Of a DNA stretch of 64,000 nucleotides, positions 1 through 8,989 are shown piece after piece (within the stretch, counting starts at the first letter, position 1; each line of letters starts with the position of its first letter). Position numbers and translations under genes: made by a program. Origin of the DNA: Oceanobacillus jordanicus (GTDB taxonomy: Bacteria; Bacillota; Bacilli; Bacillales; Amphibacillaceae). A model generated the notes under the pieces. That model was not told where the DNA came from. It saw only the letters and a list, made by a program, of their open reading frames with translations, and searched no databases. The DNA lies in contig NZ_JAIFZM010000001.1 in assembly GCF_022095695.1 (NCBI RefSeq), forward strand, positions 1-64,000. Reading direction: 5' to 3'.

Positions 1-116
1 GTGGCGCGAGAAGAGCCGAAAGTGGCGCGGGAAGAGTGAAGAGTCGCGCGAGAAGAGTGAAAGTAGCGCGGGAAGAGTGGAGAGTCGCGCGAGAAGAGCA
101 GAAGTCCCGTGTGACC
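1..116. repeat. tandem 20-21-bp GC-rich repeat
   Basis: About five and a half head-to-tail units begin near 1, 22, 43, 63, 84 and 104. Each carries GCGCGRGAAGAG followed by a short variable tail. GCGCGA and GCGCGG versions alternate. The array is more GC-rich than its surroundings, has no spacers and codes for nothing obvious. It may continue left of the window. Confidence 0.8.
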
Positions 117-152
117 ACTTAAAAGCGAAACCAATTTAAATACACCAAAAAA

Positions 153-184
153 CAGGACAAGGGGCGTATGCCAGCCTTGTCCTG
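153..184 (-). terminator. intrinsic terminator of the Lin0512-family gene
   Basis: A perfect 10-bp stem (CAGGACAAGG with CCTTGTCCTG) is followed on the minus strand by TTTTTT. It lies about 45 bases past the stop codon of the minus-strand gene. Confidence 0.85.
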
Positions 185-228
185 CTTTGGGTGGGAGAAA
201 ACCAGAAAAACCTTAAGATCAAAAATTC

Positions 229-588
229 TTAATAGCCTACTTCAACCGCAGCATTCACAATATACATTAAGTCATTTTCATCGCCTTTGTCTTTCAGGGT
301 GATCCCACTGGATGTGGCCATTCCACCATCTGTAACATCTACCGAAACGGAGCCGTACGGGATTGCCTTTTTAACGCTTTCCGTATCCAGCTGCTCTCGT
401 TCAAGCGGTACAGCCAACTTCACATTTACTTTCATATTCTCCAATTGTTGTTCAGGAAGGCTTTTCTCAATGCCTGGCATGGAGTTAAACCAGATCGCAT
501 TTTCTACTGCACGGACAGCTGCCTTCGTTATATTCTGTCCATGAACGTCGATACCAGTTCCTGTTTGAATAAAAAGAACTTGATTCAT
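229..588 (-). CDS. Lin0512-family conserved protein
   Basis: A 119-residue soluble protein. The sequence (MNQVLFIQTGTGIDVHGQN start, then KAAVRAVENAIWFNSMPG) matches my memory of the small Lin0512 family found in Listeria and Bacillus, which has no established function. The frame stays open upstream to 714, but the ATG at 588 is preceded by AGGAG at a good distance and the upstream 42 residues look non-coding, so I use 588. It is monocistronic, with its own terminator. I see no catalytic motif or membrane segment. The family call is moderately sure; any function is unknown. Confidence 0.8.
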   Translation of the reverse strand: MNQVLFIQTGTGIDVHGQNITKAAVRAVENAIWFNSMPGIEKSLPEQQLENMKVNVKLAVPLEREQLDTESVKKAIPYGSVSVDVTDGGMATSSGITLKDKGDENDLMYIVNAAVEVGY

Positions 589-872
589 TATAAAACTCCT
601 CTCTTTGAAGGATGTATCGTTCATATTAGGCGGTTCCCGAGCTGGAGCGGAATCAAACACGGGATCTTGAAGACAAATCAAATAGAATAGAATAGACAGC
701 TCATCTTGCCGCATTTCATAGAATAAATAACTAGGATAGAGGAAACCCTTCTATGGTTGGATCTTTGCATGATACCTAGGCCCATGTAACCCTTTTCTAT
801 TAGAACTCTACTAAGCAAAGATATTTTACTGTATAATTTAAATATTCAAAATTTAAAGGGGTGTACAAGGGT

Positions 873-2402
873 ATGATGTCAAAGATGCGTTTGAAACAAG
901 TGCTATTTTTATTGATCATTGCTGTCCTCGCCGTTTTTCCATTTCTTGATCAAGGTGGACAATCTGTTCAAGCAACCGATGAGATAACCGACATAGAATT
1001 TGCCGAAGCGAACTTGGAAGAAAAGTTGCGCCACATCCTAGATAATGAACAGTTGGACGGAGCAATAACAGGTGTAAACATCATGCAAGCTGAGACAGGA
1101 GAACAACTCTTTTCACAGGATGGAGATATTCGTTTACATCCAGCCTCCAATATGAAAATCCTTACAGCTGCAGCTGCTCTGGAAACATTGGGAAAAGATT
1201 ATCGGTTTTCGACGGAAGTACTGACAAACGGAAAAAAACGTGGAAAAGTCCTACATGGAGACCTCTATCTGAAAGGGAAGGGAGATCCTACGCTATTAAA
1301 AGAAGATCTTGATCAATTTGCTAAAGAACTGAAAACTCAAGGCATTCAAAAGGTAAAAGGAGATCTAATTGGTGATGACACATGGTATGACGATGTGCGG
1401 CTTTCCCAGGACTTAAATTGGTCGGACGAACCTTTTTATACAGGAGCCCAAGTCTCTGCACTAACGCTCTCTCCAAATGAAGATTATGACGCAGGTACAG
1501 TTATTGTCCAAGTAAGCCCTGCCGATGAGCCCGGTGGAAAGGCGGAGATAAGCCTAAGCCCTGAAACAGATTATGTCACAATAGAAAACAAAACCAAGAT
1601 GGTCCCTGCAGATGAGAGTAAGGATATCTCCATCCAACGTGAGCATGGTACTAATACGATTGTCGTAGAGGGAACGATGCCGGTGGATGGATCGAATTCT
1701 CGTTCGTGGGTATCTGTCTGGGAACCCACAGGTTATGCTCTAGATGTGTTTAAGAAAGCATTGGAAGAAGAGAACATTCAATTTATAGGTAAATCTGAAG
1801 AAAGGACTGGCACGACTCCTGAAGATGCTCAGCTGCTTACATCCAAGCAGTCAATGCCACTTCATGAGCTGTTGATTCCATTTATGAAACTAAGCAATAA
1901 CGGCCATGGTGAGGTGCTTACCAAAGAAATGGGGAAAGTCGTCGCCGGAGAAGGAAGCTGGGATGAAGGTCTGGACGTAATCGAAGACGTGGCAGCCCAG
2001 TTTGGAATGGATAAAGATACGATTCAATTACGCGATGGATCTGGCATGTCGCATAAGACGATGATACCAGCAAGTGATCTTGCCCAGTTTTTATATGAAA
2101 TTCAAGCAACAGATTGGTTCTCAGAATTTCAATATGCGCTCCCTATTGCTGGTGAATCAGATCGGTTTGTCGGTGGAACGTTGCGTAACCGGATGACAGA
2201 AGAGCCTGCAAAAGGGAATGTCACGGCCAAAACAGGATCGCTAACCGGCGTATCCACGCTATCTGGCTATGTAACGTCAGCAGACGGAGAGGAGCTCATT
2301 TTCTCTATTATGATTAACAACTATCTCGGATCAAGCTCCGGTGCCCGCGCCATAGAGGATGACATTGCAACCACCCTGGCAGAGCATCAATTTTCCGAAT
2401 AA
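873..2402 (+). CDS. dacB: D-alanyl-D-alanine carboxypeptidase/endopeptidase, DacB (PBP4) family
   Basis: An exported penicillin-binding protein of the peptidase S13 class that trims D-alanine from peptidoglycan stem peptides or cuts cross-links. It has an N-terminal signal peptide with a hydrophobic core at residues 7-24. The three active-site motifs of the family are visible: SxxK as SNMK (Ser92, Lys95), SxN as SNN (Ser341) and KTG (Lys453). The long insert between the first two motifs is typical of S13 enzymes. The frame extends to a GTG at 861, but that codon overlaps the AAAGGGG ribosome site, so the ATG at 873 (or 876) is preferred. TATAAT-like sequence lies at about 832-837. A terminator follows directly. 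The family is sure; which S13 paralogue it is, is not. Confidence 0.9.
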   Translation: MMSKMRLKQVLFLLIIAVLAVFPFLDQGGQSVQATDEITDIEFAEANLEEKLRHILDNEQLDGAITGVNIMQAETGEQLFSQDGDIRLHPASNMKILTAAAALETLGKDYRFSTEVLTNGKKRGKVLHGDLYLKGKGDPTLLKEDLDQFAKELKTQGIQKVKGDLIGDDTWYDDVRLSQDLNWSDEPFYTGAQVSALTLSPNEDYDAGTVIVQVSPADEPGGKAEISLSPETDYVTIENKTKMVPADESKDISIQREHGTNTIVVEGTMPVDGSNSRSWVSVWEPTGYALDVFKKALEEENIQFIGKSEERTGTTPEDAQLLTSKQSMPLHELLIPFMKLSNNGHGEVLTKEMGKVVAGEGSWDEGLDVIEDVAAQFGMDKDTIQLRDGSGMSHKTMIPASDLAQFLYEIQATDWFSEFQYALPIAGESDRFVGGTLRNRMTEEPAKGNVTAKTGSLTGVSTLSGYVTSADGEELIFSIMINNYLGSSSGARAIEDDIATTLAEHQFSE

Positions 2403-2415
2403 GTAAAACGAACGA

Positions 2416-2447
2416 AAGCTGCCCTTCTGTATGGAGGGTAGCTTTTT
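2416..2447 (+). terminator. intrinsic terminator after the DacB gene
   Basis: AAGCTGCCCT pairs with AGGGTAGCTT (one G-U pair) and the stem runs into TTTTT. Confidence 0.85.
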
Positions 2448-2623
2448 AGTATTTAGGCTTGCAAATAAGAGCGTGCTGTACCAAAGTAGGAAAATGAATC
2501 GAAATTGGCCAAGGAGAATCGTCAGCCTCCAAAAGTGAATCGAGCGAATACTTAAGCCTACCCACGCAAACTCTCCCAAAAGGCAAACAATTCTGTTAAA
2601 ATAAAGAAAAAAGAGGTGGAACG

Positions 2624-3376
2624 ATGCGACTTGATGAATCAACGGCTTTTATAAAAAGCATGGAATTAAAAAGAGATCATATTCCAAGCTATAATCGATT
2701 TCCCTTTGATCTTCCAGTTATTCGACATTTGGATAAGCTAGCTTTCCACCCAAATGTGACCTATATTGTAGGAGAGAATGGGATGGGCAAGTCAACCCTG
2801 TTAGAGGGGATTGCTGTTGCATTGGGCTTTAATCCGGAGGGTGGCACACGTAATTTCAATTTTTCCAGCTATGATTCCCATTCTGAACTCGACAATTATT
2901 TGCGAGTGGCGAAGGGCCCGTTACGTCCAAGGGATGGCTTCTTTTTTCGAGCGGAGTCGTTTTACAATGTTGCCACAAATATTGAGGAAATGGACAAGGA
3001 GATAGGGGGCAGACGTATAATTGATTCCTTTGGTGGCCAGTCGCTCCATGAGCAATCACACGGTGAGTCCTTCTTTGCGGCTTTTCTGCACCGATTCTCT
3101 GGCGAAGGGATTTACATATTGGACGAGCCTGAAGCTGCACTCTCGCCATTAAGACAAATGTCCATGCTTGCACGAATTCATGAGCTTGTTAATGAAGGAG
3201 CCCAATTTATTATTTCGACCCATTCCCCCATTCTGATGGCTTATCCTGGTGCAAAACTAATCGAACTGACAGAGGATGGCATGCAAGAAACCGCATTAGA
3301 GGAAACGGGCCACTACCGCACTATGAAGCAGTTTTTTGAGAATAAGGATAGGTTGCTGCATCATTTGTTTGAATAA
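2624..3376 (+). CDS. AAA-family ATPase (SMC/ABC-like fold)
   Basis: A 250-residue cytoplasmic ATPase of the small stand-alone RecF/SMC-like class. Walker A is GENGMGKST at about residues 50-58, a signature-like SHGES sits near 145-150, and Walker B is YILDEPEAALSP near 165-176. It is followed by STHSPILMAYP, the H-loop region usual in this family. There is no coiled-coil insert and no fused nuclease, so a DNA-repair role is not shown. The start follows GAGGTGG at a good spacing. It stands alone between the DacB and plsY genes. Family members are common in Firmicutes and mostly uncharacterised. Confidence 0.8.
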   Translation: MRLDESTAFIKSMELKRDHIPSYNRFPFDLPVIRHLDKLAFHPNVTYIVGENGMGKSTLLEGIAVALGFNPEGGTRNFNFSSYDSHSELDNYLRVAKGPLRPRDGFFFRAESFYNVATNIEEMDKEIGGRRIIDSFGGQSLHEQSHGESFFAAFLHRFSGEGIYILDEPEAALSPLRQMSMLARIHELVNEGAQFIISTHSPILMAYPGAKLIELTEDGMQETALEETGHYRTMKQFFENKDRLLHHLFE

Positions 3377-3501
3377 CAATAAAGAATACCCTTATTTCTT
3401 ACAATGTATAGCGATATAATGGAGTTAAACGTGTACCATTTTCTGGCTAAAGTACAAGAATACTATTTCTAAACAAAGAGTGACTCGTTTGGGGGGAGCA
3501 T

Positions 3502-4053
3502 ATGGGTTGGAAGGTTATGTTAATCGTTCTGCTGTCTTATAGCCTTGGAAGCATAACGGGTGCTTTTTATATAGCGAAATGGATGATCGGAAAAGATATT
3601 CGCAAGCTTGGGAGCGGGAATGTTGGCGCAAGAAATGCAGGAAGGCAGCTCGGGAAGAAAGGGTTTATGTATACCCTTCTTATTGATGTTGTAAAGGTGA
3701 TGATCGCCCTTTCTATAACAACTATCTTATTCCCGGAAGATGACATCATGTTATTGATTAGCACTTTCTTCTTGTTGATTGGGCACATTTGGCCGGTACA
3801 GCTTGGCTTTAAAGGTGGAAAAGGAGTCGTTGTATTTTTGGCCGCCACATTGTATTGCCTGCCACTTGCGATTGCCGTGTTAGGAATATGTGTAGGCATA
3901 GGTTATCTCCTTATCCGCAACTTTCAAATCATTGGGTTGGTCTCGATGACTTCCATTCCTATTACAGCTTGGATATTGGAAGAAACTGATTTAGCTATTG
4001 GTCTATTACTATTATTAATCGTGGTTATCATCCCACATATTATAAAGAAATAA
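3502..4053 (+). CDS. plsY: glycerol-3-phosphate acyltransferase, PlsY-type
   Basis: An integral membrane enzyme that moves an acyl group from acyl-phosphate to glycerol-3-phosphate in phospholipid synthesis. The conserved loops are present: GSITGAFYIAK at the N terminus, GSGNVGARNAGR (family GSGNxGATNxxR) and GHIWPVQLGFKGGKGV. At 183 residues with about five hydrophobic segments it is slightly shorter than usual PlsY. ARN replaces the usual ATN in motif 2. A strong GGGGGG ribosome site precedes the start. It is the first gene of an apparent three-gene operon (28 bases to the next start), which suggests a paralogue dedicated to that cluster rather than the housekeeping enzyme, though this is an inference. 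Confidence 0.88.
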   Translation: MGWKVMLIVLLSYSLGSITGAFYIAKWMIGKDIRKLGSGNVGARNAGRQLGKKGFMYTLLIDVVKVMIALSITTILFPEDDIMLLISTFFLLIGHIWPVQLGFKGGKGVVVFLAATLYCLPLAIAVLGICVGIGYLLIRNFQIIGLVSMTSIPITAWILEETDLAIGLLLLLIVVIIPHIIKK

Positions 4054-4081
4054 TATCCTACATGAATTGAGGAGGTTGGAC

Positions 4082-5680
4082 ATGGAACACCATACCTTAA
4101 CATATAAAATAGCATCAGAACCAGAAGAAATGGAGCAAATCTATCAGCTAAACTATGAAACCTTTGTAGAAGAAATTCCGCAACATCAACAGAATCAAAG
4201 GCGTCGCTTAATCGACAAATTTGATAGGGAAAATACATATATTATTGCAAAGGATGAAGAGGAAGTAGTTGGGATGATTGCTGTTAGTGCTAATCGTCCA
4301 TTTTCCTTAGATCATAAGTTAGAAAATCTAGATGATTATCTCCCGAAACACGCAACACCGTGTGAAGTGCGATTGCTTTCTGTGAAAAAAGCATATCGAA
4401 AAAGCATGGTGTTTTATCAATTGGTAGATTTGCTTGTTAGTTATTGTTTGGAAAAGAATTATAATATGGCGCTTATCTCAGGTACTGATCGACAAATCAA
4501 ATTGTATAAAAGAATCGGCTTTGAATCGTTCGGTCCAATGGTAGGAACGGAAGGTGCAATGTACCAACCTATGTACTTAACCAAAGAGAAATTTGCCACC
4601 ACTTCAAGAGCCTTTACTAAAATGATGCTACAAAAAAAGAAACCCAAGCAAATTAACTTTCTGCCTGGTCCCGTAGCAATAAATAAAGAGGTGGAGCGAG
4701 CATTCAAGAATACAGCTATATCTCATCGTTCAAAAGCATTTATTGATGAGATGAAGCACGTTCAATCAAAGCTTTGCGAACTGGTAAATGCCAATAATGC
4801 TCAAATCGTCGTTGGGACAGGTACACTTGCTAATGATTTAGTGGCTGCGCAAATGAAAAAACTACCTGGAAAAGGCCTAATCATTGCCAATGGAGAGTTT
4901 GGGTACCGGCTAATTGACCATGCAGAAAGGCTGGACTTACATTACGTTAAATTAGAAAAACAGTGGAACGAGAAAGTGACAATACAAGAGATTGAGCGTT
5001 ACCTAAAAACGGATCGTGAAATAAGTTGGATCTGGACAGTACATTGCGAGACATCAACAGGCTATCTTTATGATTTGGATAAAATTTCTCAACTAGCAAT
5101 ACATTACAATGTGAAATTATGTGTGGACGCATGCAGTTCTGTTGGAGTTGTCCCAGTGGATTTACAAAATGTTTTTTTAGCTAGTACGGTAAGTGGCAAA
5201 GGGCTGGGTGCTTATCCAGGATTAGGCATTGTTTTTCACCAAGAGCCAATTGAACCTAGTAATGCTATACCAAGATATTTGGATTTAGGGCAGTACACAA
5301 AAACGGATAGCGTTCCATATACGCATTCATCAAACCTCATTTTGGCTTTAAGTGAAGCCGTAAAAAGGGTGAGTTTAGAGGGAAAGCAAACGTTAGCAAA
5401 TGATGTAAGGAGCATGCTAACAGAAGCAGGCTTTGACTATTTAGGAATGGAGGATTATTCACCTGGCATTATAACCCTTCCGCTTCCAAGTAGTGTTTCC
5501 TCTAGAACCATAGGAGATCGGTTGAAGGATAAAGGAGTCATCGTCAGTTATGAAAGTGATTACTTGTTGAAGCGGAATTGGATCCAATTTGCCTTAATGG
5601 GAGATCATTCGTTGGCGGAGTTTGCGGAAGCACTTGCTATTTTAAAGCAAATTATAAACAGTAAGGTTGCGTTCGTTTAA
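4082..5680 (+). CDS. fusion of a GNAT N-acyltransferase-like domain with a class V aminotransferase
   Basis: A 532-residue two-domain protein. Residues 1-170 resemble GNAT proteins of the N-acyl-amino-acid synthase (FeeM/LuxI-like) kind: YQLNYETFVEEIPQH early, a conserved CEVRLLSV core and LYKRIGFESFGP at the end. Residues 190-525 are a fold-type I, class V PLP aminotransferase, beginning with the characteristic NFLPGPVAIN, with VDACSSVG near 350 and SGKGLGAYPG carrying the probable PLP lysine near 373. The ATG at 4082 follows AGGAGG and is preferred to TTG 4067. The stop overlaps the start of the next gene (TAATG), so translation is probably coupled. Substrates are unknown. Its position between plsY and an LtaS-like gene suggests lipid or teichoic-acid modification. 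Confidence 0.8.
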   Translation: MEHHTLTYKIASEPEEMEQIYQLNYETFVEEIPQHQQNQRRRLIDKFDRENTYIIAKDEEEVVGMIAVSANRPFSLDHKLENLDDYLPKHATPCEVRLLSVKKAYRKSMVFYQLVDLLVSYCLEKNYNMALISGTDRQIKLYKRIGFESFGPMVGTEGAMYQPMYLTKEKFATTSRAFTKMMLQKKKPKQINFLPGPVAINKEVERAFKNTAISHRSKAFIDEMKHVQSKLCELVNANNAQIVVGTGTLANDLVAAQMKKLPGKGLIIANGEFGYRLIDHAERLDLHYVKLEKQWNEKVTIQEIERYLKTDREISWIWTVHCETSTGYLYDLDKISQLAIHYNVKLCVDACSSVGVVPVDLQNVFLASTVSGKGLGAYPGLGIVFHQEPIEPSNAIPRYLDLGQYTKTDSVPYTHSSNLILALSEAVKRVSLEGKQTLANDVRSMLTEAGFDYLGMEDYSPGIITLPLPSSVSSRTIGDRLKDKGVIVSYESDYLLKRNWIQFALMGDHSLAEFAEALAILKQIINSKVAFV

Positions 5681-7533
5681 TGATGTCACAATATAAAAGG
5701 TTAGCAACCACGTCAGGAACACAATTTACCTTATTAGTAACTAGCATTCTTTGGTTAAAGACAGTTGTCACATGCTTTGTCGGCTTTAATCTTAGTATGC
5801 ATTCTTTTTTTGATATTATCTTAACCTTAACCAGTTCGATAGGTTCCCTCTTACTCATTATGGGTTTTAGTTTCTATTTTGGTAAAAAGGTAAATAGATT
5901 TATACTGTTTGGCCTCCTCGTAATCGGGACAGGTATCCTCTATGGGGATCTGCTATACTATCGTTTTTATACAGATTTTGTTACGATACCAATTCTTTTT
6001 CAGTTTGATAATGTTGGTGGCTTGAGTGCCAGTACAGTTGAATTAATGAGTCCATGGGATATTTTTATGTTTATCGATTTATTTATAGTAGGATGGCTCC
6101 TTTTCAAAACCAAATCGAACCTTACTGTGTCAAAACAAAGGAAGAGGCGCTATATTCTAGTTGGCTCAACGCTTGTCGTGATGACAATTTGTTTAGGATT
6201 GGTTAAATCTGTCCACCTTTTCTCCGAATCGTATGACAGGGAGCAGATGGTGAAGACATTGGGACCACTGAACTACCATGTATACGATATAGCTTTAGGG
6301 GTAAAAGCTCCTCTACAGCGGGTAGTTGCTAATGAGACAGATGCCGTCACATCACAAAAGTATTTACAGCAAATTGATTCCAAACCAACGGATCTATTCG
6401 GCATAGCAGAAGGAAAAAATGTTGTCTTCATCACATTGGAGTCGACCCAAGACTTTGTTATAAATCAAAAAGTAAACGGAGAAGAAGTGACCCCATTTCT
6501 AAATGATTTAATTAAAGATAGTTTCTATTTTAACCAAATCTATGATCAAACAGCACAGGGAAAAACATCCGATGCTGAATTTATCGTGGATACGGGCCTC
6601 TATCCCTTAGCAAGTGGCTCTGCATTTGTAAGAAGGCCAGAAAATACGTATTTGAGTCTCCAGCATATATTAAAACAGAACAATGACTATTATGCAGCCA
6701 CATTTCACGGGAATGATCGGACATTTTGGAATCGGGATCAAATGTATGAAGCACTCGGTTATGATACGTATTTTTCAAAAAAAGATTATAACGTAACAGA
6801 GGAAAACTCCATTAATTATGGGATTAAAGATATTCCGTTTTTTAATCAATCCGTTGATCATTTAGAGGAGCTATCAGAGCCTTATTATGCTAAATTCCTT
6901 ACGTTAACGAATCACTTCCCTTTCTTGTTAGAGGAAGAGGATACATTGATTGATGAAGCGGATACCGAAGTGGGTGTCGTAAATCGTTATGTTACGACAG
7001 TGCGTTATTTAGATAAATCTATTGAAACATTTTTTGAAAAGCTAAAGGAGAAAGGTATGTACGAGGATACCGTCTTCATCCTAGTTGGGGATCATTATGG
7101 TATTTCTAAAAAATATGAACAAGGTTTGAGTGAATTATTAGATGAAGAGGCTGATATTGTTAACCATATGAACTATCAACAAGTTCCATTAATTATCCAT
7201 GTCCCAGGGCAAGAGGGGCAAACAATTGAGACAAAAGGTGGACAAATTGATATTCGGCCAACGCTTCTTCACCTTCTAGGCATAGAAACAGATGACCTCT
7301 ATTCTTTCGGGCGTAATCTCTTCACAAGAGATAATGATCATCCTGTCATTTTCCGAGATGGTAGTTTTATATCAGAGGATTACATTTATAAGGATAATGT
7401 TTGTTATGGGAAAGAAAATGGACAGGAAGTAGACAATCAGTATTGTGAACCAGACTCAGAAATAGTGAGACAAGAGTTGGAGCTATCAGATAACATCATT
7501 TTTGGTGATTTATTAAGGTTCCTTGTTGAGTAA
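5680..7533 (+). CDS. LtaS-family membrane sulfatase-fold phosphoglycerol transferase
   Basis: A 617-residue protein of the lipoteichoic acid synthase family, which transfers glycerol-phosphate from phosphatidylglycerol to a polymer outside the membrane. About five membrane helices fill the first 200 residues. The extracellular sulfatase-like domain starts near 245 with NVVFITLEST (metal-binding Glu). The catalytic threonine lies in GKTSDAEF (Thr296), followed by FHGND, LTNHFPF and VGDHYG, all conserved metal or substrate sites. Two adjacent ATGs (5680 and 5683) are possible; the first overlaps the upstream stop. It is close in length to B. subtilis LtaS paralogues. It is third in the plsY operon. 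The exact polymer it makes cannot be told. Confidence 0.88.
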   Translation: MMSQYKRLATTSGTQFTLLVTSILWLKTVVTCFVGFNLSMHSFFDIILTLTSSIGSLLLIMGFSFYFGKKVNRFILFGLLVIGTGILYGDLLYYRFYTDFVTIPILFQFDNVGGLSASTVELMSPWDIFMFIDLFIVGWLLFKTKSNLTVSKQRKRRYILVGSTLVVMTICLGLVKSVHLFSESYDREQMVKTLGPLNYHVYDIALGVKAPLQRVVANETDAVTSQKYLQQIDSKPTDLFGIAEGKNVVFITLESTQDFVINQKVNGEEVTPFLNDLIKDSFYFNQIYDQTAQGKTSDAEFIVDTGLYPLASGSAFVRRPENTYLSLQHILKQNNDYYAATFHGNDRTFWNRDQMYEALGYDTYFSKKDYNVTEENSINYGIKDIPFFNQSVDHLEELSEPYYAKFLTLTNHFPFLLEEEDTLIDEADTEVGVVNRYVTTVRYLDKSIETFFEKLKEKGMYEDTVFILVGDHYGISKKYEQGLSELLDEEADIVNHMNYQQVPLIIHVPGQEGQTIETKGGQIDIRPTLLHLLGIETDDLYSFGRNLFTRDNDHPVIFRDGSFISEDYIYKDNVCYGKENGQEVDNQYCEPDSEIVRQELELSDNIIFGDLLRFLVE

Positions 7534-7554
7534 TATTTATGGCAGTTAGTTTTT

Positions 7555-7649
7555 AGTGGGAGTAAACGGACGCTAACACCCCGATTCGTTCAACTAACAA
7601 TCAGTGGGGGAATAATGAAAACACCCACTGATTGAAGTTTCACTTTATC
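7555..7649 (+). repeat. 95-bp dispersed hairpin repeat, copy 1
   Basis: Nearly identical to the reverse complement of 16222-16318. Its core is an 11-bp hairpin (CAATCAGTGGG / CCCACTGATTG) with a 15-base loop that differs between copies. Conserved flanks read AGTAAACGGACG and GAAGTTTCACTTTAT. It lies after the LtaS-like gene and overlaps the end of the next, minus-strand gene. Confidence 0.85.
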
Positions 7650-8050
7650 ATAATCCCGAAACTGATGAGTAGTTTATCCATGATACGACTTCTGAGTACA
7701 TATAGGGAGGCTTTGCTATAGCCGATAGTCTGAGCTGTCTTTTCAATGGAATAGTTCCGAAAATATCTCAAATTAATAAATTTCTGTTCGATCATATCTA
7801 AGTTTGAAATGGCATTTTCAATGGAATTTTCTATTAGGAGCGTTTCGTTTAACTTTTTGCGAATGATGATGATCTTTTCTTTTTCATCTGAATTCATAGA
7901 GAGGTGGCTTTGGTTTTCATCTGGTGTAAGGTACTGAAGCTGTCTTTGTAGATTATCATTCGCAACTTTAAATGTTGTGTAATTCTTTAAATAGTACTCT
8001 ATTAATTTTATTTTATCCTTTTTTTCTTTCTTGGTGAGTTCCATCTGCAA
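7640..8050 (-). CDS. phage-type sigma-like regulator (ArpU/RinA-like), paralogue A
   Basis: A 136-residue protein, basic and largely helical, ending in a sigma-region-4-like helix-turn-helix (RYFRNYSIEKTAQTIGYSKASLY). The layout recalls the ArpU/RinA late-gene regulators of Gram-positive phages, but the resemblance is by eye. The TTG at 8050 sits 8 bases after AGGAGG, while the ATG at 8044 would be 14 away, so TTG is chosen. The neighbouring divergent gene at 8280 is a paralogue with the same start (KLIEYYLKNYTTFKVA versus KLETHLKNYTTYKVA). No other phage genes lie next to it. Confidence 0.6.
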   Translation of the reverse strand: MQMELTKKEKKDKIKLIEYYLKNYTTFKVANDNLQRQLQYLTPDENQSHLSMNSDEKEKIIIIRKKLNETLLIENSIENAISNLDMIEQKFINLRYFRNYSIEKTAQTIGYSKASLYVLRSRIMDKLLISFGIMIK

Positions 8051-8279
8051 ACTATACCCCTCCTAAAAATAGAACATACATTCTGTTTTTATTGTACCAT
8101 TGCCTTTTGCTAATTAAAAGGATAATTTTTCCAAATCGGATGATTTGGAAAAATACTGTACTTTATCCGTAGAATAGGTTGAGCTTTCTTGTAGCAACTT
8201 TTAATTAGATTAAGACTTCTTACTTCATATAATCCCTTAGCATTAAAAGTAATAAGTAGAATTACAGGGAGGTTTGCTA

Positions 8280-8726
8280 ATGAATGGGAGTCTAAGGAAG
8301 GCAGAAAAGGATGAGATAAAGAAGCTAGAAACCCATTTGAAAAATTATACGACGTATAAAGTGGCAATAAGCATTATAAAGAAGCAATTAAATCACCTGG
8401 TCCCGGGCTTTGATTCACGCTATGAAGTGGATGGTAAGGTTACGATAGAATCTTTAGGCGAAGAATTGGATAGATTATCAAATGTAAAAGTTCTTAAGCT
8501 ATACGAAGAATGGTTGCATTACCATATAATCGTTACATCTATTGAGGAAGCGATCGCGGAATTGGAAGAGACAGAATCTCAATTTGTAACATCTCGCTAT
8601 CTAAAAGGGAAGACAATCGTGCAGACCTCTTTTGACTTGGGGTATAGTGAAAAATATGTCTTTAACATAAGAAAAGTAACGCTAAATAAATTGCTAATCT
8701 CCCTTAGATGTCTTATTTTTTTGTAG
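8280..8726 (+). CDS. phage-type sigma-like regulator (ArpU/RinA-like), paralogue B
   Basis: A 148-residue paralogue of the minus-strand protein at 7640-8050, with the same N-terminal helix (HLKNYTTYKVA) and a C-terminal helix-turn-helix (RYLKGKTIVQTSFDLGYSEKYVF). The middle is longer and diverged. The ATG at 8280 follows GGGAGG and is preferred to TTG 8274. The two genes are divergent, with about 230 bases between starts. They look like a domesticated phage-regulator pair; the target promoters are unknown. Confidence 0.6.
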   Translation: MNGSLRKAEKDEIKKLETHLKNYTTYKVAISIIKKQLNHLVPGFDSRYEVDGKVTIESLGEELDRLSNVKVLKLYEEWLHYHIIVTSIEEAIAELEETESQFVTSRYLKGKTIVQTSFDLGYSEKYVFNIRKVTLNKLLISLRCLIFL

Positions 8727-8989
8727 AGAATTAGAAAAAGCTACTATAAAAGCTTCCATCATAATAAATCTCAATTTATGATGAAGGCTTTTTACCGTTT
8801 TGCCGTGAACTACCTATATTGATCAATGAAAATTTTAACAAAAAATGTAACTTTATCTGTTATGGGGCGACTAATCATGCAGGTAGATTCAATGCGATTT
8901 GCGTTTTTCTCATTGCCATCTACTTGCCAAAGTTAACTTGACTCTAACGTGTAGTATGGTATCTTTTGATTGAAGAAAGGGATGATTGG

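Noticed and set aside
1-116. CRISPR array
   Set aside because: Units of 20-21 bp follow each other directly, without spacers, and no cas gene is near.
2331-2642. 103-codon minus-strand frame
   Set aside because: It crosses a terminator and the start of the ATPase gene and has no ribosome site.
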